A stretch of 64,000 nucleotides of DNA from Rhizophagus clarus (lineage: Eukaryota; Glomeromycota; Glomeromycetes; Glomerales; Glomeraceae), in contig BLAL01000252.1 of the NCBI GenBank assembly GCA_015698045.1, forward strand, positions 186,001 to 250,000, in the 5' to 3' direction. Position 1 is the stretch's first letter; each line of letters opens with the position of its first letter. Position numbers and translations under genes: made by a program. This document shows positions 11,744 through 24,668 of the stretch, in pieces. Below the pieces are notes generated by a model. The model did not search any database. It had not been told where the DNA came from and worked only from the letters and a program-made list of their open reading frames with translations.

Positions 11744-11854
11744 GTATGTAACTTTTACTGCAAACTTATGAAAGTTCAATATATAAAAAGGTTTACAGTG
11801 TAAACCTTTTTATATATTGAACTTTCATAAGTTTGCAGTAAAAGTTACATACTA
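11742..11854. repeat. 113-bp near-perfect palindrome
   Basis: Centred on G11798, the arms (11742-11797 and 11799-11854) are inverted copies in every position I checked, including AGTATGTAACTTTTACTGC at the outside and GGTTTACA at the centre. Such a sequence can extrude as a cruciform. It begins at the last two bases of the TAGGGCTCC element. Confidence 0.92.
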
Positions 11855-12317
11855 TGTAATTTAAAATAAAATTTAATTTTGATAAGAATTAATCATTAAG
11901 ATTAGTATAAATTCAGCAAAATAATTATGTTTAGTATATTGAAAATTTTTTTAATATGTTTTATTATAAGGGCAGTAACATATATTAGCTAATATTTTAG
12001 GGGGATGAAGAGTAAGCAAAAATCTTAGGTTAAACAATTTTTAAAAAATATGATTGGTTGCACATGATTAAGATAATAAAAGTTTAATATACATTATATA
12101 GAGTTTTATATAATATTTGATATATCAAAATTTTTTTAAATATTATAATATTAGAAAAAAAGTTCAATAAGTCAAAAGTTCATTATATTATAGGTCTATT
12201 ATATTAAGATCAGACTATATATTACAAATTTTTTAAATTTTTTAATTTTTTAATAAAAATTATACAAATATAAATCTTTTATTATATTTTAAATTACCTT
12301 TTAATAATAATTTTATT
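11855..12317. other. AT-rich intergenic DNA
   Basis: No gene or clear repeat boundary is seen. Confidence 0.4.
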
Positions 12318-13246
12318 ATCCCCTCGTCTGTAATGCAGGCAAATTTGCCTGCGAATTTTTTGAGCTTAAATTACTATGTAATGAATGTATTAAATATAGT
12401 AAAAATTGGTAAAATATTACATTACAAGCCTTTATCTGTAATGCTTCCAATTTTGGTTGCAAGATTTGAGATATTTAAATTTTTGTATAATAAGCAAAAT
12501 TTTCAATTAATATTTTCGCAAATATTTCGCAAGCAAATTTGCCTGCGAAGTTTTTAAATCAGTTTTTATAAGTTTTTACTTAAATTCTCATATAAAAGTC
12601 AACAAAAATATTTATTCGCAAGTATGTAAGAAGATTTGATTTGTGTAATTTATTACAAAATTGCAGGCAAATTTGCATGTGAAACCTGTTGATCTACAAC
12701 AATTTCTGTAATACGCAAAGTTCTATTAAGTAATAACGTGACTAAATTCACAGATATTTTTTTTTTACTTTTAATTCTATTTATTTATATTTTCTTAAAA
12801 AACTTTTTTTTTTAATTTTTGTGTTTACTTTTTGTTAAGATATTAATTTTTTTTTAATATCAAATATTTAATTTTTTGCTCATATTTTATTTTTTATTTA
12901 AATACCTCTTTTTTACATCATTCTTGGCTGGATAATTTATTGGGATATTTCCAATATCCATTTAAATTATCCACCAAAAGAAATTTACAAGTCAAAAAAA
13001 AAAAATTTTATAAATCTAAATTTTGAAAATTATGAATAATGATAACTTTAGCTTATAGGCAACTTTTATTTGCATTTATTTAGATAAAGTAAAAAATGTC
13101 ATAGACGTGAAGTTCAAAATTTAAGCTATTCAAAAATATATAATTTGTTATGAATCGTAATACACATTAAATATTTAGATGATACCTGAAAATTCAGAAT
13201 TTTCGCAAACAAATATGCCTGCGAAGACCTACAAATGAAGGGATAA
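12318..13246. mobile_element. Non-autonomous foldback element with GCAGGCAAATTTGCCTGC
   Basis: Imperfect inverted ends: TTATCCCCTCGTCTGTA on the left and, on the opposite strand at the right, TTATCCCTTCATTTGTA. Just inside is the 18-bp palindrome GCAGGCAAATTTGCCTGC (12337-12354). Decayed copies of that word occur at about 12532-12548, 12663-12680 and 13203-13223. No convincing target duplication was found and nothing codes for protein. Superfamily unknown. Confidence 0.6.
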
Positions 13247-14155
13247 TATTAATATTTTATCAAATTTTAAAGAATTTTTTAATAAAAATTTTGCTAAAAT
13301 TATACTAAATTTTAAATCATTTTCTAATAATAATTTTATTGATATTAAATAACTTTCTAATAATAATTTTTTATTTTTTAAATTTATTTCTGATGATTTA
13401 AATTTTAATAATTATCAATGTAAACTTGTAAAAAATGATTGCTTTGATGATTGGATATCAATTAATATATTTATATATAAATATTATTAAAAAAAATTTT
13501 AATTATTAAGTTTATTATAATATAAATAAAGATTTATCAATTAATATAAAATACTGTATATAAGTGATTTTTCAATGATATTTACAAATTTTAAAAAAAA
13601 AGTTAATTAAACATTATACTAATTATATAATATTATGAAATCTAATTGTAAATGATATTGTAATTTTATATTTTTAAAATTAGCATAATATGTAAAATAT
13701 ATTATTTTAAAAGATATATATAATCATAAATAAAGTCTATTTAAATATCTTATATTATTACTAGATATTAGTATTTTAGTAAGAAAATAATACAAAATTT
13801 AAAATTTTTTATAGATTATAAAGTAATTTTAATTATATAATTAAAAATATTTTAAAAAAAAAATATTTAAAGTATATATTTTATAAATAAGGCATTTATA
13901 ATGCTATTTATAAATTATATTAAAATAATAATAAAAAATTAAATACTATTTTATTACTAAATATTTTATTAAAAAAATATTTTAAGATTTATATTAAAAA
14001 GATTTTTAATAATTATTTGATATTTTTTGAATATTTTCATTTTAATAAAAATTATACTATATTATATTAAGTGATAATATATATAAAACAAATAAATATA
14101 ATATGTATTTAATTATTTTTATAATTAATAATAATTATGAAAATTTAGAAATATT
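13247..14155. other. AT-rich desert
   Basis: Nearly pure A/T with no gene seen. Confidence 0.4.
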
Positions 14156-14168
14156 GCAAATAATATTT

Positions 14169-14268
14169 ATTTATGGGTCACACTTGACTGAGCTGTGAGG
14201 GTTATATAATATCTTTAGATATTTCGCAATAAATATAACATGATCTTTGAATTAAAAAAAAAAAAAAA
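14169..14268 (+). mobile_element. Short retroposed insert with poly(A) and 13-bp duplication
   Basis: A 100-bp insert of clearly different composition (GGTCACACTTGACTGAGC) ends in 15 A residues (14254-14268). It is flanked by an exact 13-bp direct repeat, GCAAATAATATTT, at 14156-14168 and 14269-14281. This is the hallmark of LINE-driven target-primed insertion: either a SINE or the 3' end of a 5'-truncated LINE. No tRNA-like A/B box is evident, so the latter is favoured. Confidence 0.8.
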
Positions 14269-14281
14269 GCAAATAATATTT

Positions 14282-15855
14282 TTGTAAAAGATGAATTAAC
14301 AATTTAATATTTATGTATATTTGAATTTTATAATATTTTATAAAAATAACAAATAATATTATATTAATTGCTAGTCTGTCACTCAACAATACAAAATTAA
14401 TTTGTAAATCCAGTACAGTTTTTATATAAATTACACTAATTAGAGTATTTTGATGCTAATTTTGTCCTATAAAATCACATCTAAATGTAACGATAACTCA
14501 CTAATCAATAACATTAAACATGAATATGCCAGATATAAAATTTAATAAGTTTACCTTGGAGGAAGTTACCATTTCACCTTATATTTTAGTCAAGTTGAGA
14601 TTTTTTATACACGAATTTGCAAATTTTATAAGGTTTTTTTTTACACTATTAAAAAATATATAAATATTTTCTTTTAGAATTAACAAAATAACAAAAAAAA
14701 AATATTTTTTTGATTATTTTTATTTTTTTTTTTTTGGCACACTTTGGTTTACTAGTTTTAGAAAACACACCCAGGTAATGTAATACCTTTTTCTAGCAAA
14801 TTTTTGAAGTATTTATATTATTGTGACATATTTTTAAGATAATGCAAACATTATTTTAGAACAATAGTATTTCTGTCAAAATTAATTATAGATTGCTAAT
14901 CATTTTGTATCATTGAGTGGTGGACTGGCAATTAAAGATTTTTTAAACAGATTTTAACCAGAATTAATTAATACTATCACATATATTTTTCTATTAATAC
15001 CTTATTTTAATTGTCTTTTTTAGTACTTTAAATAAATTAAATTAAATCAATTTTAGAATAAATTTATACTTAACTTGAAAAATTTGAACTGTGTTAAGTA
15101 AAAAAAAGTTTAATGTAATTTTTATTAAATATAAGAATAAAATATATTATAATAAATATAAATTAAAATCTAGCTACTACTATTATAATTTTTAATTATA
15201 TTAAAAAATTATACTAGTTATTATTCAACTAGAAGGACCTTATTTGTAAACTGTTTTCTATATTATAAGCTTATATAAATAGGTATTCATACACTATTTA
15301 AACTGAAAGCCATTTAGCTTTTCAATTCTGTAATTATTAAAAAGATGTATATTCTATTTTAAGGATAGTATAATATTAAAACCACTTAAACATTAACTAA
15401 AAAATTTTTTAAGCTTTTTATTTATTTTTTAATATACCAATTTTATCGCTACTTTTAAAATTTAATTTCACAGAATTAGAAAAGATTTACAGTGATATGA
15501 ATTTAATGTGAATTTAAAATTCCTATAAAATACTGTTGATTATATATATAATAACATTAAAAGATATTTTTATAATACGAATTTATTATGATCTTCTTAT
15601 CTTATAATTTCTATAAAATATTTCTTAATCCAAAAACTTGAAGTCCAAAGGCAAATAAACAAATTATAAGTCTTAAACAAAAGGCACAAAACAGATACAC
15701 CTTAAAAAAAATGAAATATCTAATTAGAAATTAATAGAAACTTTAATCCAAACTAGTACTTTTTTACTTTTTTTAAACTTACAAATTAAATAAAAAATAA
15801 AAAATAATTAATCAATTATTACTTTAAAAACATATAATAAGAGATATATGATGTA
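14282..15855. other. AT-rich desert
   Basis: No gene is seen; scattered simple A and T runs. Confidence 0.4.
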
Positions 15856-15863
15856 TGTACTAT

Positions 15864-16689
15864 TAGGGCTCTGATCAGTATTAGTGATTACTAAAACTGA
15901 TCAGTAATTACCAAAAACTGAACTGATTTACCAAACATTATTAGTAAAAATCAGTTCGCACTATTTTTTTTTAAATTATCTATAAAAAAACGGTTCGCAA
16001 CATTTATTATTAAAGTGACAAAAAAAATGTTGCGAGATATTTTTTTATATTAAATTGTTTAATAAAAACGTTTCATAACAGTTTTGCAAGTTTCTCAAAA
16101 AAAACGTTGTGAAATATTTTTTTTATATTAAATTTTAAATAAAATGAAAAAATAACATTGCAAACGTTATTTTTTATATTAAATTGCATATATAAAAAAC
16201 ATTCTGCAACATTTTTTAGAATTTTGCAAAAAAACGTTGCAAGCTGTTTTTTATATTAAATTGCTTATAAAAAACATTTTGCAACATTTTTAAATAAAAT
16301 GAAAAAATAACGTTGCGAAATATTATTTTTTATATTAAATCGCCTATGTAAAAATGTTTCACAACATTTTTTACAAACGGGTTGAAATGTTTTTTTTTAA
16401 ATCATTTAATATCTGTAAAAAACATTTTGAAACATTTTTAAATAAAATGGAAAAATAACGTTACGAAACTATTAAATTGCATATATACAAAATGTTTTTT
16501 TTAACTACATTATCTAATAAAAAAATATTTTTTAAAAAACATTTTTATTATCAGTAAATCAGTTCAGTAAATTGCAAAACTGATACTGAAACTGAAAGTT
16601 TTAGTTTGATAAATCATAAAACTGAAACTGCTCTGATACCAAAACTGATCAGTACAGTTCAGTAATTACCAAAACTGATCAGAGCTCTA
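15864..16689. mobile_element. TAGGGCTCC family element, copy 2 (most decayed)
   Basis: Ends TAGGGCTCTGATCAG and CTGATCAGAGCTCTA. An exact 8-bp duplication TGTACTAT flanks it (15856-15863 and 16690-16697), supporting hAT-type transposition. The internal hairpin array is recognisable but almost all CG dinucleotides of copy 1 are TG or CA here, for example CTGATCAGTAATTACCAAAA against CCGATCGGTAATTACCGAAA. Confidence 0.88.
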
Positions 16690-16778
16690 TGTACTATAGA
16701 TATCATTCAAATCCAAAATAATTTGGGATTATAATTGCCCAAATATATAAATTCTGGATGGCATCTATAGTATGTACT
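16690..16778. mobile_element. Small foldback MITE, target of copy 2
   Basis: TACTATAGAT near 16693 recurs inverted as ATCTATAGTA near 16763-16772, and CCAAAATAATTTGGG pairs loosely with CCCAAATATATAAATTCTGG. The TAGGGCTCC copy 2 inserted in its left arm, since the duplicated TGTACTAT belongs to that arm. Confidence 0.6.
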
Positions 16779-17176
16779 AAAATCAAAAAGGATATAATCA
16801 ATAATTGAAAGCGATCAATAGAATTTCAGAAATCATCATTAAGATTAATATTCCAGTACCTTTATTCTTTCAACTAAAAAGTAAAAAATTTCAGAAAACT
16901 GAGATATTAAATATGAATTAGTAAAATTTATTAAAAATTGTAAGAAAAATATTAAACAATTAATATTAAAAAGCAATTTATTAATCTTATTTATAAAATT
17001 CAATTAATAAATAGCCAAAATCCTGAACAATATATATATAAATAACAGAATTATTTACTTAAAATAGTAATTATTTTAGCTATAGTTAAAGTATAAGTTT
17101 GCTTAGAATTGATGATATTTATTACTAATATTATATTTTTTATTTGCTTATTTTTTGCAGAATTTTTAATAAGTCA
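16779..17176. other. AT-rich intergenic DNA
   Basis: Nothing gene-like is seen. Confidence 0.4.
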
Positions 17177-17178
17177 TA

Positions 17179-17337
17179 TGGGTTCTTTGCTAGGAAAATG
17201 ACCTTCTGAGAACTTTTTACCAAAAATTGAGATTTTTATAGTTCTTTATTTTTCAAAGCTAATAGATTAAAATGAGCTTAACAATAAAATTTAGTTAAAA
17301 AATTTCTCAGAAGATCATTTTCCTAGCAAAGAACCCA
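17179..17337. mobile_element. 159-bp MITE with TA flanks (Tc1/mariner type)
   Basis: Inverted ends of about 36 bp start TGGGTTCTTTGCTAGGAAAA and differ at about one to two positions (ATGACCTTCTGAG against ATGATCTTCTGAG). TA lies on both sides (17177-17178 and 17338-17339). Short, non-coding and well preserved, so probably fairly recent. Confidence 0.85.
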
Positions 17338-17339
17338 TA

Positions 17340-18119
17340 TATTATGATTATTTATTTTTTGAATAAATTTAGTAATATATAATATATACTATATAATAAA
17401 ATTTTTATCATCATGCATTTATACCAATTAAATATTGTAATATTTTATTATATTTTGAAAACAAAGGTTTCAATTAATAGTAATATATTAAAATTAATAA
17501 TTAGTGAACAAAACTAAATATTACAATAAATATTTTTATCAAAATGATTTTATTAAAATATTAATTATATATGATACTATATCATAATATAATAAATAAT
17601 GATTGGAAGTATTGAAAGTGATTAACATATTTTTAAATAATTAACAAGAAAAAAAAATTAATTATAAAATCATATAATTAGACTGTTTATTTTTAAGTAA
17701 TTTATAAAGTTACATGTTAATTGTTAAGTTTACTTATTTATTTTAATAAAAAATCTTGTATAAAACTATTGTAAATTATTTATCACTTATATATATTACT
17801 TGAGATCTTAAACAACCCCTTCAGTACTATAAAACTATTAAGTTTTTTTTTCTAATTAATTAAGTTATTTAATTTTCTTTTTTGTAGTGTTATCAGATGA
17901 AAAGTATGATTGGGCTTTTGGAATTAAGATAAAAAAGGATTAGTAAGGTGTTATTATTATTTTTTTAAAAAAATTTCCTACTTTTATTTTTATAGAGATT
18001 GCAAGTAAAATATAAATAGTAAATAGATATTATGGAATTAACTTTGATGTGCAAATGTAAAGCTAATAAAATTAATAACACAATTTAATATTTTAATATA
18101 TAGTAATTAAAATGATTTG
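17340..18119. other. AT-rich intergenic DNA
   Basis: No gene is seen. Confidence 0.4.
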
Positions 18120-18596
18120 TTACACTAGTCGAAAAAGAACAATTTGGCCTAAATTTGACCAGGTCAAATATAAGTCGAATGATGATCTAACCTATGTCAA
18201 ATTGAGGTTGATTTTTTTGGCGCATTTAGTGTACCAATCATCTCAAATTCGGAAAGAAAATTTGACCATCATTTTACCTATATTAGGACATTATTACATA
18301 TTTATTCGACCCTAAAAAAAACTATATTTGACTACTGTATATAATCTGAATATAATTGATAAATAGGTTGAACTAGAGGTTTTTCAAGGTCGAATAATAA
18401 AGCATCATTTTGTATTTTATAAGCAATTAATATAGTATATAGTAATATAAGATAATTATATAAACCAATCCGCATATGATCCACCATACAATAACCATAA
18501 GACTCATAAACCAATCATAATTATATAAACCAAAAAAAAAAAAATATAAAATATCCAGTCATAATTATATAACCAAAAAAAGAAATATAAAATATA

Positions 18597-20776
18597 CTAA
18601 TAATATTCGTCTGCTTTGAAGATTTCATGAAGTTCTTCGTCTTCTGTATTCTTCCTTTTCTTTTCACTTTTTTTCGGCTTTTTGTTGCTAATATGATACA
18701 ACATATGATATAAATAAAATTAATTAATGATATTTGTGACGTAAAAATATTAAAATAATTCAACTTACTATTGTCGAACTTTTGCTGATCTCATCCAAAT
18801 CTTCAGGTCTAGTTGAATTCATTTCCACCAAATTTAACAAGAAATCTGAATATGGCTCTGTTAAATTCAGTTCTATTGGCACACGATCCTCATAAAATTG
18901 AATCAAATCATCAACCATGTCGTCATATTCGCTAATGCCAATTGTTTCATTTGTTTCATCTGTCTCGTACATTTTCATTTTATCGAGTGCTCATTTAGGC
19001 GCATTCTCAAGAGGTTTACTAGACATGAAGTAAATATTATCGTTATAAATTCACTCCTGTTGCTTTTTTGCGCATTGAATATATTCTGCTTCAGGGTCTA
19101 ATACGTCTTGTAATAGCTGTTTTAACTATTAAAACAAAGATAAATAAATATCAAATAAATATTAAAATAGGTTAGGAGCAGTAATCACTTTAATACCTCG
19201 TCTGAATGTCATGACTGATCGTATATATGTAAGAACTGCTTATTATCAGGCAATTTCTATCTTGAATCGTCTTCAGAATCTGATTGCTCAATGGAATGAC
19301 AATCATTCTGTACAAGCATTGGTAATAATTTGTCTTTATCGAATTCCTTTATGTTGGCATCATTTCTTTTGTATAATTTTATTGTCGCCTTTATTCGTCT
19401 ATTTTTTTTCTGTCGAATATATAAAGATTAATTTCAAATGACTAAAAAGAAGTGCATTAAAATAAAATACTGCTCACTTCAGACAATCGCGCATTCATGT
19501 GCATCCTACAGTCAACTTTGTCTAATTGGCCTGATAGTTGTTTCCATTATCTATCTCTTTTATACTTGTGAATCGATTGTAACCAGTTTGACAATTGGGT
19601 TACTGACAGATTATAATGTCCACTCATCAACTTCTTTAATTCAGGTATCAATTTTTCATATATCTTTGCTGTTTGTTCACTAAAAGTCTTGCTGTAATCC
19701 AACCAATATTCTTCAGATATTTGACATTTCAAGAGGTTCTTCATTTTATCCTAAACAATAAGAGGAAATAATAAAAGCTGTATATATGCATTAACACAAT
19801 TTGGCTGCAAATAGTCTTGTAAAATTCTTACTCTTGCAGCTAAAGCGGCAACTTCATCAGGCGATTTCTCTCTCGATTTTAATCTTTTATTGGGCGTTTT
19901 GGTGAATATTACTGCGGAGAATTGATAGTCTTTTGAGATGTGTGAAGTTGCTTGAGCTGTTGAAGTTCTTCTTGGAGAGTTTTATTCTCTTCACATAATT
20001 GGTTCGATTTATCACCAAAAATTTCATTAAACTGCTGTAGTAAAGAATTCTCCTCCTCGATCCTACGAACACAGTCTTGCAAATTATTTATTTTTCATTT
20101 CATTTCTGATACTTTGACCTTTTCCTGATTCAATTTGTTTTGTAATCGAAGGGTTTCATTTTTTAAATTTTCTAGCTCTAAATTACCTATTTTAAATTAT
20201 AAGGATATGTATTGAATCGTAATGAACAGATGTAATATAATAAATATTAAAATATAACAAAAAATTCAGTTTACCTGCTTCTTCATTACTCGGTCAAACA
20301 TTTCTTGGTGCTCCTTCTTCGTGATGTGAACAGTAACTTTTCAGTACATTAATATTAGGATATCTTTTAATAATATCAGAAGTTCGTTGAGATTGAGTTT
20401 GAGTTTGACTTAATGAGGCTAAAATATCTTGCGAAATAATGAGTCTAAAGGGAGCTGTAGTATTAGTATTTAGTGATGTTGGTGTTGAAGCAATATTTCG
20501 TGGTGTGGCAATATTTCGTAGTGTAGACAAAGTGGTAGTATTAGTTAGTGTTGACGCTCGTGGTGTAACAATATTTCATGGTGTACTAGTATTAGTTGGT
20601 GTTGACGTTCGTAATATAGTAATATTTTGTGATGTAGATGAAACAGTGGTATTAGTTGGTGTTGGTGTTGAAGCAATATTTTGTGGAAGAATTGATGTTG
20701 TATGTGGTGATGGTGTAGATGAACCAGCAATATCTGGTGAAAGAGCATTTGGTTTTGATAATTTCTTATGAGCCAT
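18597..20776 (-). pseudogene. Second gene of the CACTA element, coiled-coil protein (broken)
   Basis: Starts MAHKKLSKPNALSPDIAGSS at 20776, followed by a Thr/Ser/Pro/Asn-rich repeat region (TPTNT, RNIA words). Then comes a coiled coil around 20200-19930 (ENLKNETLRLQNKLNQEK; LCEENKTLQEELQQLKQL), a helical block at 19744-19547 (DYSKTFSEQTAKIYEKLIPE), an acidic block near 18978-18770 and a basic C-terminus (NKKPKKSEKKRKNTEDEE) ending at 18597. Short introns are likely, but stops and frame changes show decay. One stop in the TPTNT region is TGA where sister repeats read CGA. By position it corresponds to the TnpA-type accessory protein of EnSpm elements; that role is inference, as no sequence similarity to TnpA can be claimed. 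Confidence 0.6.
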
Positions 20777-21502
20777 TATTATTTTAAAATTATTTTTATT
20801 TTTTATTATTATTTTTTAAAAAAGAAAAAAGGGTGATTTTTTGTATGGAACGAGAAAATTGAACCACTATTTATATCTATTTCTTTACTATCAAATTGGA
20901 CTTTTAACAATTAATGATCACAAACATTTGTATAAAATTAGACTTTCAATAGGCGTGATCAAATTAGACTTAAACTTTCGCATCAAATTAGACTTTTAAT
21001 TAATTAAACATATATTAAACATATCAAATTAGACTTTCAAATATTAGCCGTTAATGATCAGATTAGACTTAAACTTTCGCATCAAACTAGACTTTCAATT
21101 AATTAAATAGTTAAATCGCATTGAGTGCGTGGTATGGTATATATTTTATTTTTTAAATGTCAGTTTTCGTTTAATTTTCTATTCAACTTTTTATGTCTAA
21201 TTTTTTGTATTCAAATTTGTCTATTTTGTTAATTATACCATTAATATCATTTTAAAACAGAATATAATCACAATATCACTAAAAATTTGATATTAATAAA
21301 AAACTAAAATATCACTAAAAATTCGACATCACTAAAAATTTGATATTAATAAAAAAACCACAATATCACTAAAAATTTGACATTACTAAAAATTTGATAT
21401 TAATAAAAAATCACTATTAATTAAATATAACAAAGTATATTATAACTTTATTCAACGTAAAAATCATATTACAACTTTATCGTATCTGACTTTTATCAAA
21501 AA
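20777..21502. promoter_or_regulatory. Divergent promoter spacer with two repeat arrays
   Basis: Between the two divergent CACTA genes. At 20880-21110 ATCAAATTAGACTT and TTAGACTTTCAATTAATTAA words recur several times. At 21270-21410 the unit ATATCACTAAAAATTTGA plus TATTAATAAAAAA repeats about three times (period about 70 bp). These could be binding sites for an element-encoded protein; the function is inferred from location only. Confidence 0.5.
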
Positions 21503-24500
21503 ATGAAAAAAGAAGGAAGAAAACGCATTGCTGTTAATATCATAGACGAATATAATAATCCTAGTTCATCGACCTCTGAACAAACATCTACTGAATTTAT
21601 GATCAGAAAATCAAGAGAGAAGGTTCTGTGCTTTTGCAGCTATTGTAATAAGAAAATAGTCGATCCACATACGAAGGAGGAACATGAGCAAACGAATGAG
21701 CAAACAACTTCTTTGGAATCATTAAATCGCGATAAGGCTCCAACGTCTCAAGAGTTAGTAGAACTGATTGATTCGACAATATCGTTAGCAGAACTACAAG
21801 ATATGATAATGTCTATTGATACACATTCTGATAATGATACGTATGAGGAACAGAAATATATATTTCTTCCACGCAAAAAAAAGGCAAAACCAGGCACATT
21901 TTGTCGTATCACTGAAGTTAAGCTAGTCACTGAAGATTCTTCTTATAATATGCTAGCTAAATATAACACGAATGATATCTACACTAGTGAATCTTTGACA
22001 CAAGAAGTTTCTCCTAATGATAAAGATAACAATTTTTCAGATAATTTTGAGAATTACTCTCATTCTATGTTTGACATACCAAATATTTCAGAATTACCAA
22101 CAGATGAATTAATTAAAGGGATTTTGATATGGATTATGAAGTTCAGGTCAAGTCATAACATACCAAATACTGCAATTGAAGAATTAATACAATTTATTAA
22201 AATAATATTAAAAGTATGTAAAAATATCAATTGCGAATCATTCCCAAATTTATTGTACATGCTAAGAAAAAAGTTAGGACTTTTTGATCGATTTACGCAG
22301 TTTGCAGCCTGCCAAAAATGCCACAAATTATACAAAAAAGAGGAGATAATATCAAAAGATAATAATACCGTTATGAAATACAGCCATGTCAAATTTTCAA
22401 ATTTGGCTACAAAGAGATTAAAACAATGTCGTACTCCTTTAGGAAAGAAAATTTCTTTAAATAATAGTATATCAATTGTTTCTGAATTAATTTATCCAGT
22501 CTTGAGTATACAATAGCAGCTTTCTAGTATGTTCAAGCAGTCAGGATTTGAAGAATTACTGCGGCATTAGATACGTCATTCAATAATTGACAATGTTCTA
22601 TCAGATATTTATGACGGCCAAATATGGAAAAATCTTAAGGAATCGTCTGAACAAGGGTCAAATAACTTTTTCCGACTAGACAAAGCTGATGCTCATCTAG
22701 GATTAATGATGAATTTGGATTGGTTCCAGCCTTACAAAGAAACGATTTACAGTACAGGTGTAATATATGCAGTAATATGTAATCTACCTCGGGATGTTTG
22801 ATTTAAGCCTGAAAATGTGCTTATACTTGGCATATTACCAGGGCCTGATGAGGTTAAATTGCATAAAGTTAATCATTATCTTTTGCCAATAATAATGGAA
22901 TTAGAGTCACTTTGAGAAGGCGTGAATCTTAATCGCACTAATGAATGTCCAAATGGCAAAGATATTTAAGCGTCATTAATAATTGCTTCGTGTGATATTC
23001 CTGGAGCTCAAAAATTATGCGGGCATATTTCTGCCCTCACATCATGTCATCAATGCAAAAAAAGGGCCAATAATCACAATTTTGGTAGTATGGTGGATAT
23101 GGGCGACTGGTTTATCATGAAAGATCTAGTAGAGCATCATCAAAAGGCTTTAGAATGGCGACGATGCAAATTTAATGCAGAAAGAGAGAGATTCGTCAAG
23201 GTAAATGGCGTAAGGTGGTCTGAAATATTAAGACTCTTGTATTTTGATCTGATTCGGTTTGTTATTATAAATCTGATACACTGCTTTTTTTTAGGAATCG
23301 CAAAATGGATAATAAAATGAATATGGATCGATGAAGATGTATTAACAGAAAAAGCTCTTCAATCAATTCAAAAGAAAATGAGCGAATTTAAGCTACCATC
23401 AGATTTGGAACAAATTTCTAGTAAAATCCATTACGGTGAAGGTTTTTCTAATTTTACCGCTGACCAATGGCGCAACTTTTTCCTAATATACGCCACTGTT
23501 ATATTATGGAATTATCTTCTGAATAAAGATCGCAAAATTCTTACGTATTTTGTAAGAGTTTGTCCAATTTTGGTTAGACGAATTGTGGAGATTAACAATA
23601 TGAAAGAAGCCCATGAACTTTTAGTAAAGATAATTAAATTGATTGAAGAGCATTATGGCGAAGGAAAAATAACACCAAACCTCCACCTATCATTACATTT
23701 ATATGAGTGCTCTTATGATTACAGACCCCTATATTCATTCTGATGCTTTAGCTTTAAACGAATAAATAGCGTATTAGGTAATTCAAATTTAAATTCATTT
23801 GCTGTGTCGATTTTTCGAATTATATTATTCCATTAAGCAAAGATTAATAATAAAATATTTATTAGGATCGTTGTCTAATAGCCACTGCCAAATTGAACCT
23901 GAACTAATGCGTCAATTGATGACTGAAACACAAATAAATGATATTATCAGCTCAAGTTCATAAGTAATCAGCATCGAATTACTCAATAAACGACCTTCTG
24001 TCAGTTCTCTTTCTAAATTTTTAACAAATGAAATGTATCAATTTTTGATGAATTCCAGAAATATATTGGAATCACCAATTACTGGTTGCAAGGAATTTCC
24101 AGGTATATTTTTAGCACCGCGATCTGAAGATATTCATCTTGATGAACAAATCTACGATTTACTTATTGAATATTATAAGAATACATACGTAGATTCTATA
24201 TTCAGAAAACCATTCACGGAAAATTTACCCAATTTGACGATCATTATCAACAAAGCGAATCGATAAGAAAGATGTCAAATCAGTGCAGAAATTTTTAGAT
24301 CTGCTGCTGCAACACGACATATTAAGAGCTCATTTGTTTTAGCTAAATTTATTAATCGTGATGAGAATAGCGTTGATACTTACCCAGGTCAAATCCAATT
24401 TTTTTTCGAACATAGCGTTCATTTATCCTCCCATAATTTGACACACAAATTGGCTTACATCAAATGGTACAAACTTGACAATAATGTCAAAACTTGCAAC

Positions 24501-24668
24501 GTCAAATTATGGGAAGATAGTTTCTATTTAAGCAGTAGAGACAATATAATCCTAATACACAACATTTTAGGTCAGTTTATACCTGTAAAATACAAAAAAT
24601 CAGATCGATCTAATGCCAGAGAATATTTAGCCATTATTTCTATAAATAGAAAGTACCATTTGCGTTGA
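21503..24668 (+). pseudogene. tnp2-like CACTA transposase (broken)
   Basis: The first 337 codons are open (MKKEGRKRIAVNIIDEYNNP) and contain possible zinc ligands (CFCSYCNKK, ACQKCHKLY). Beyond 22516 the frame is interrupted by several stops, but homology continues: LGILPGPDEVKLHKVNHYL, ASCDIPGAQKLCGHISALTS and a cysteine pair (CHQCKK) match the conserved core of transposase family tnp2. YDYRPLYSF near 23740 matches the C-terminal DUF4218-like region. A GT-AG intron is likely at about 23777-23866. The tail ends INRKYHLR-stop at 24668. Two stops lie where the family has R or W (TGA for CGA or TGG), consistent with C-to-T decay. The enzyme would cut and paste the CACTA ends; this copy is inactive. 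Confidence 0.82.

Noticed and set aside
20439-20771. 110-residue open frame on the + strand
   Set aside because: Antisense shadow of the low-complexity N-terminus of the minus-strand CACTA gene.
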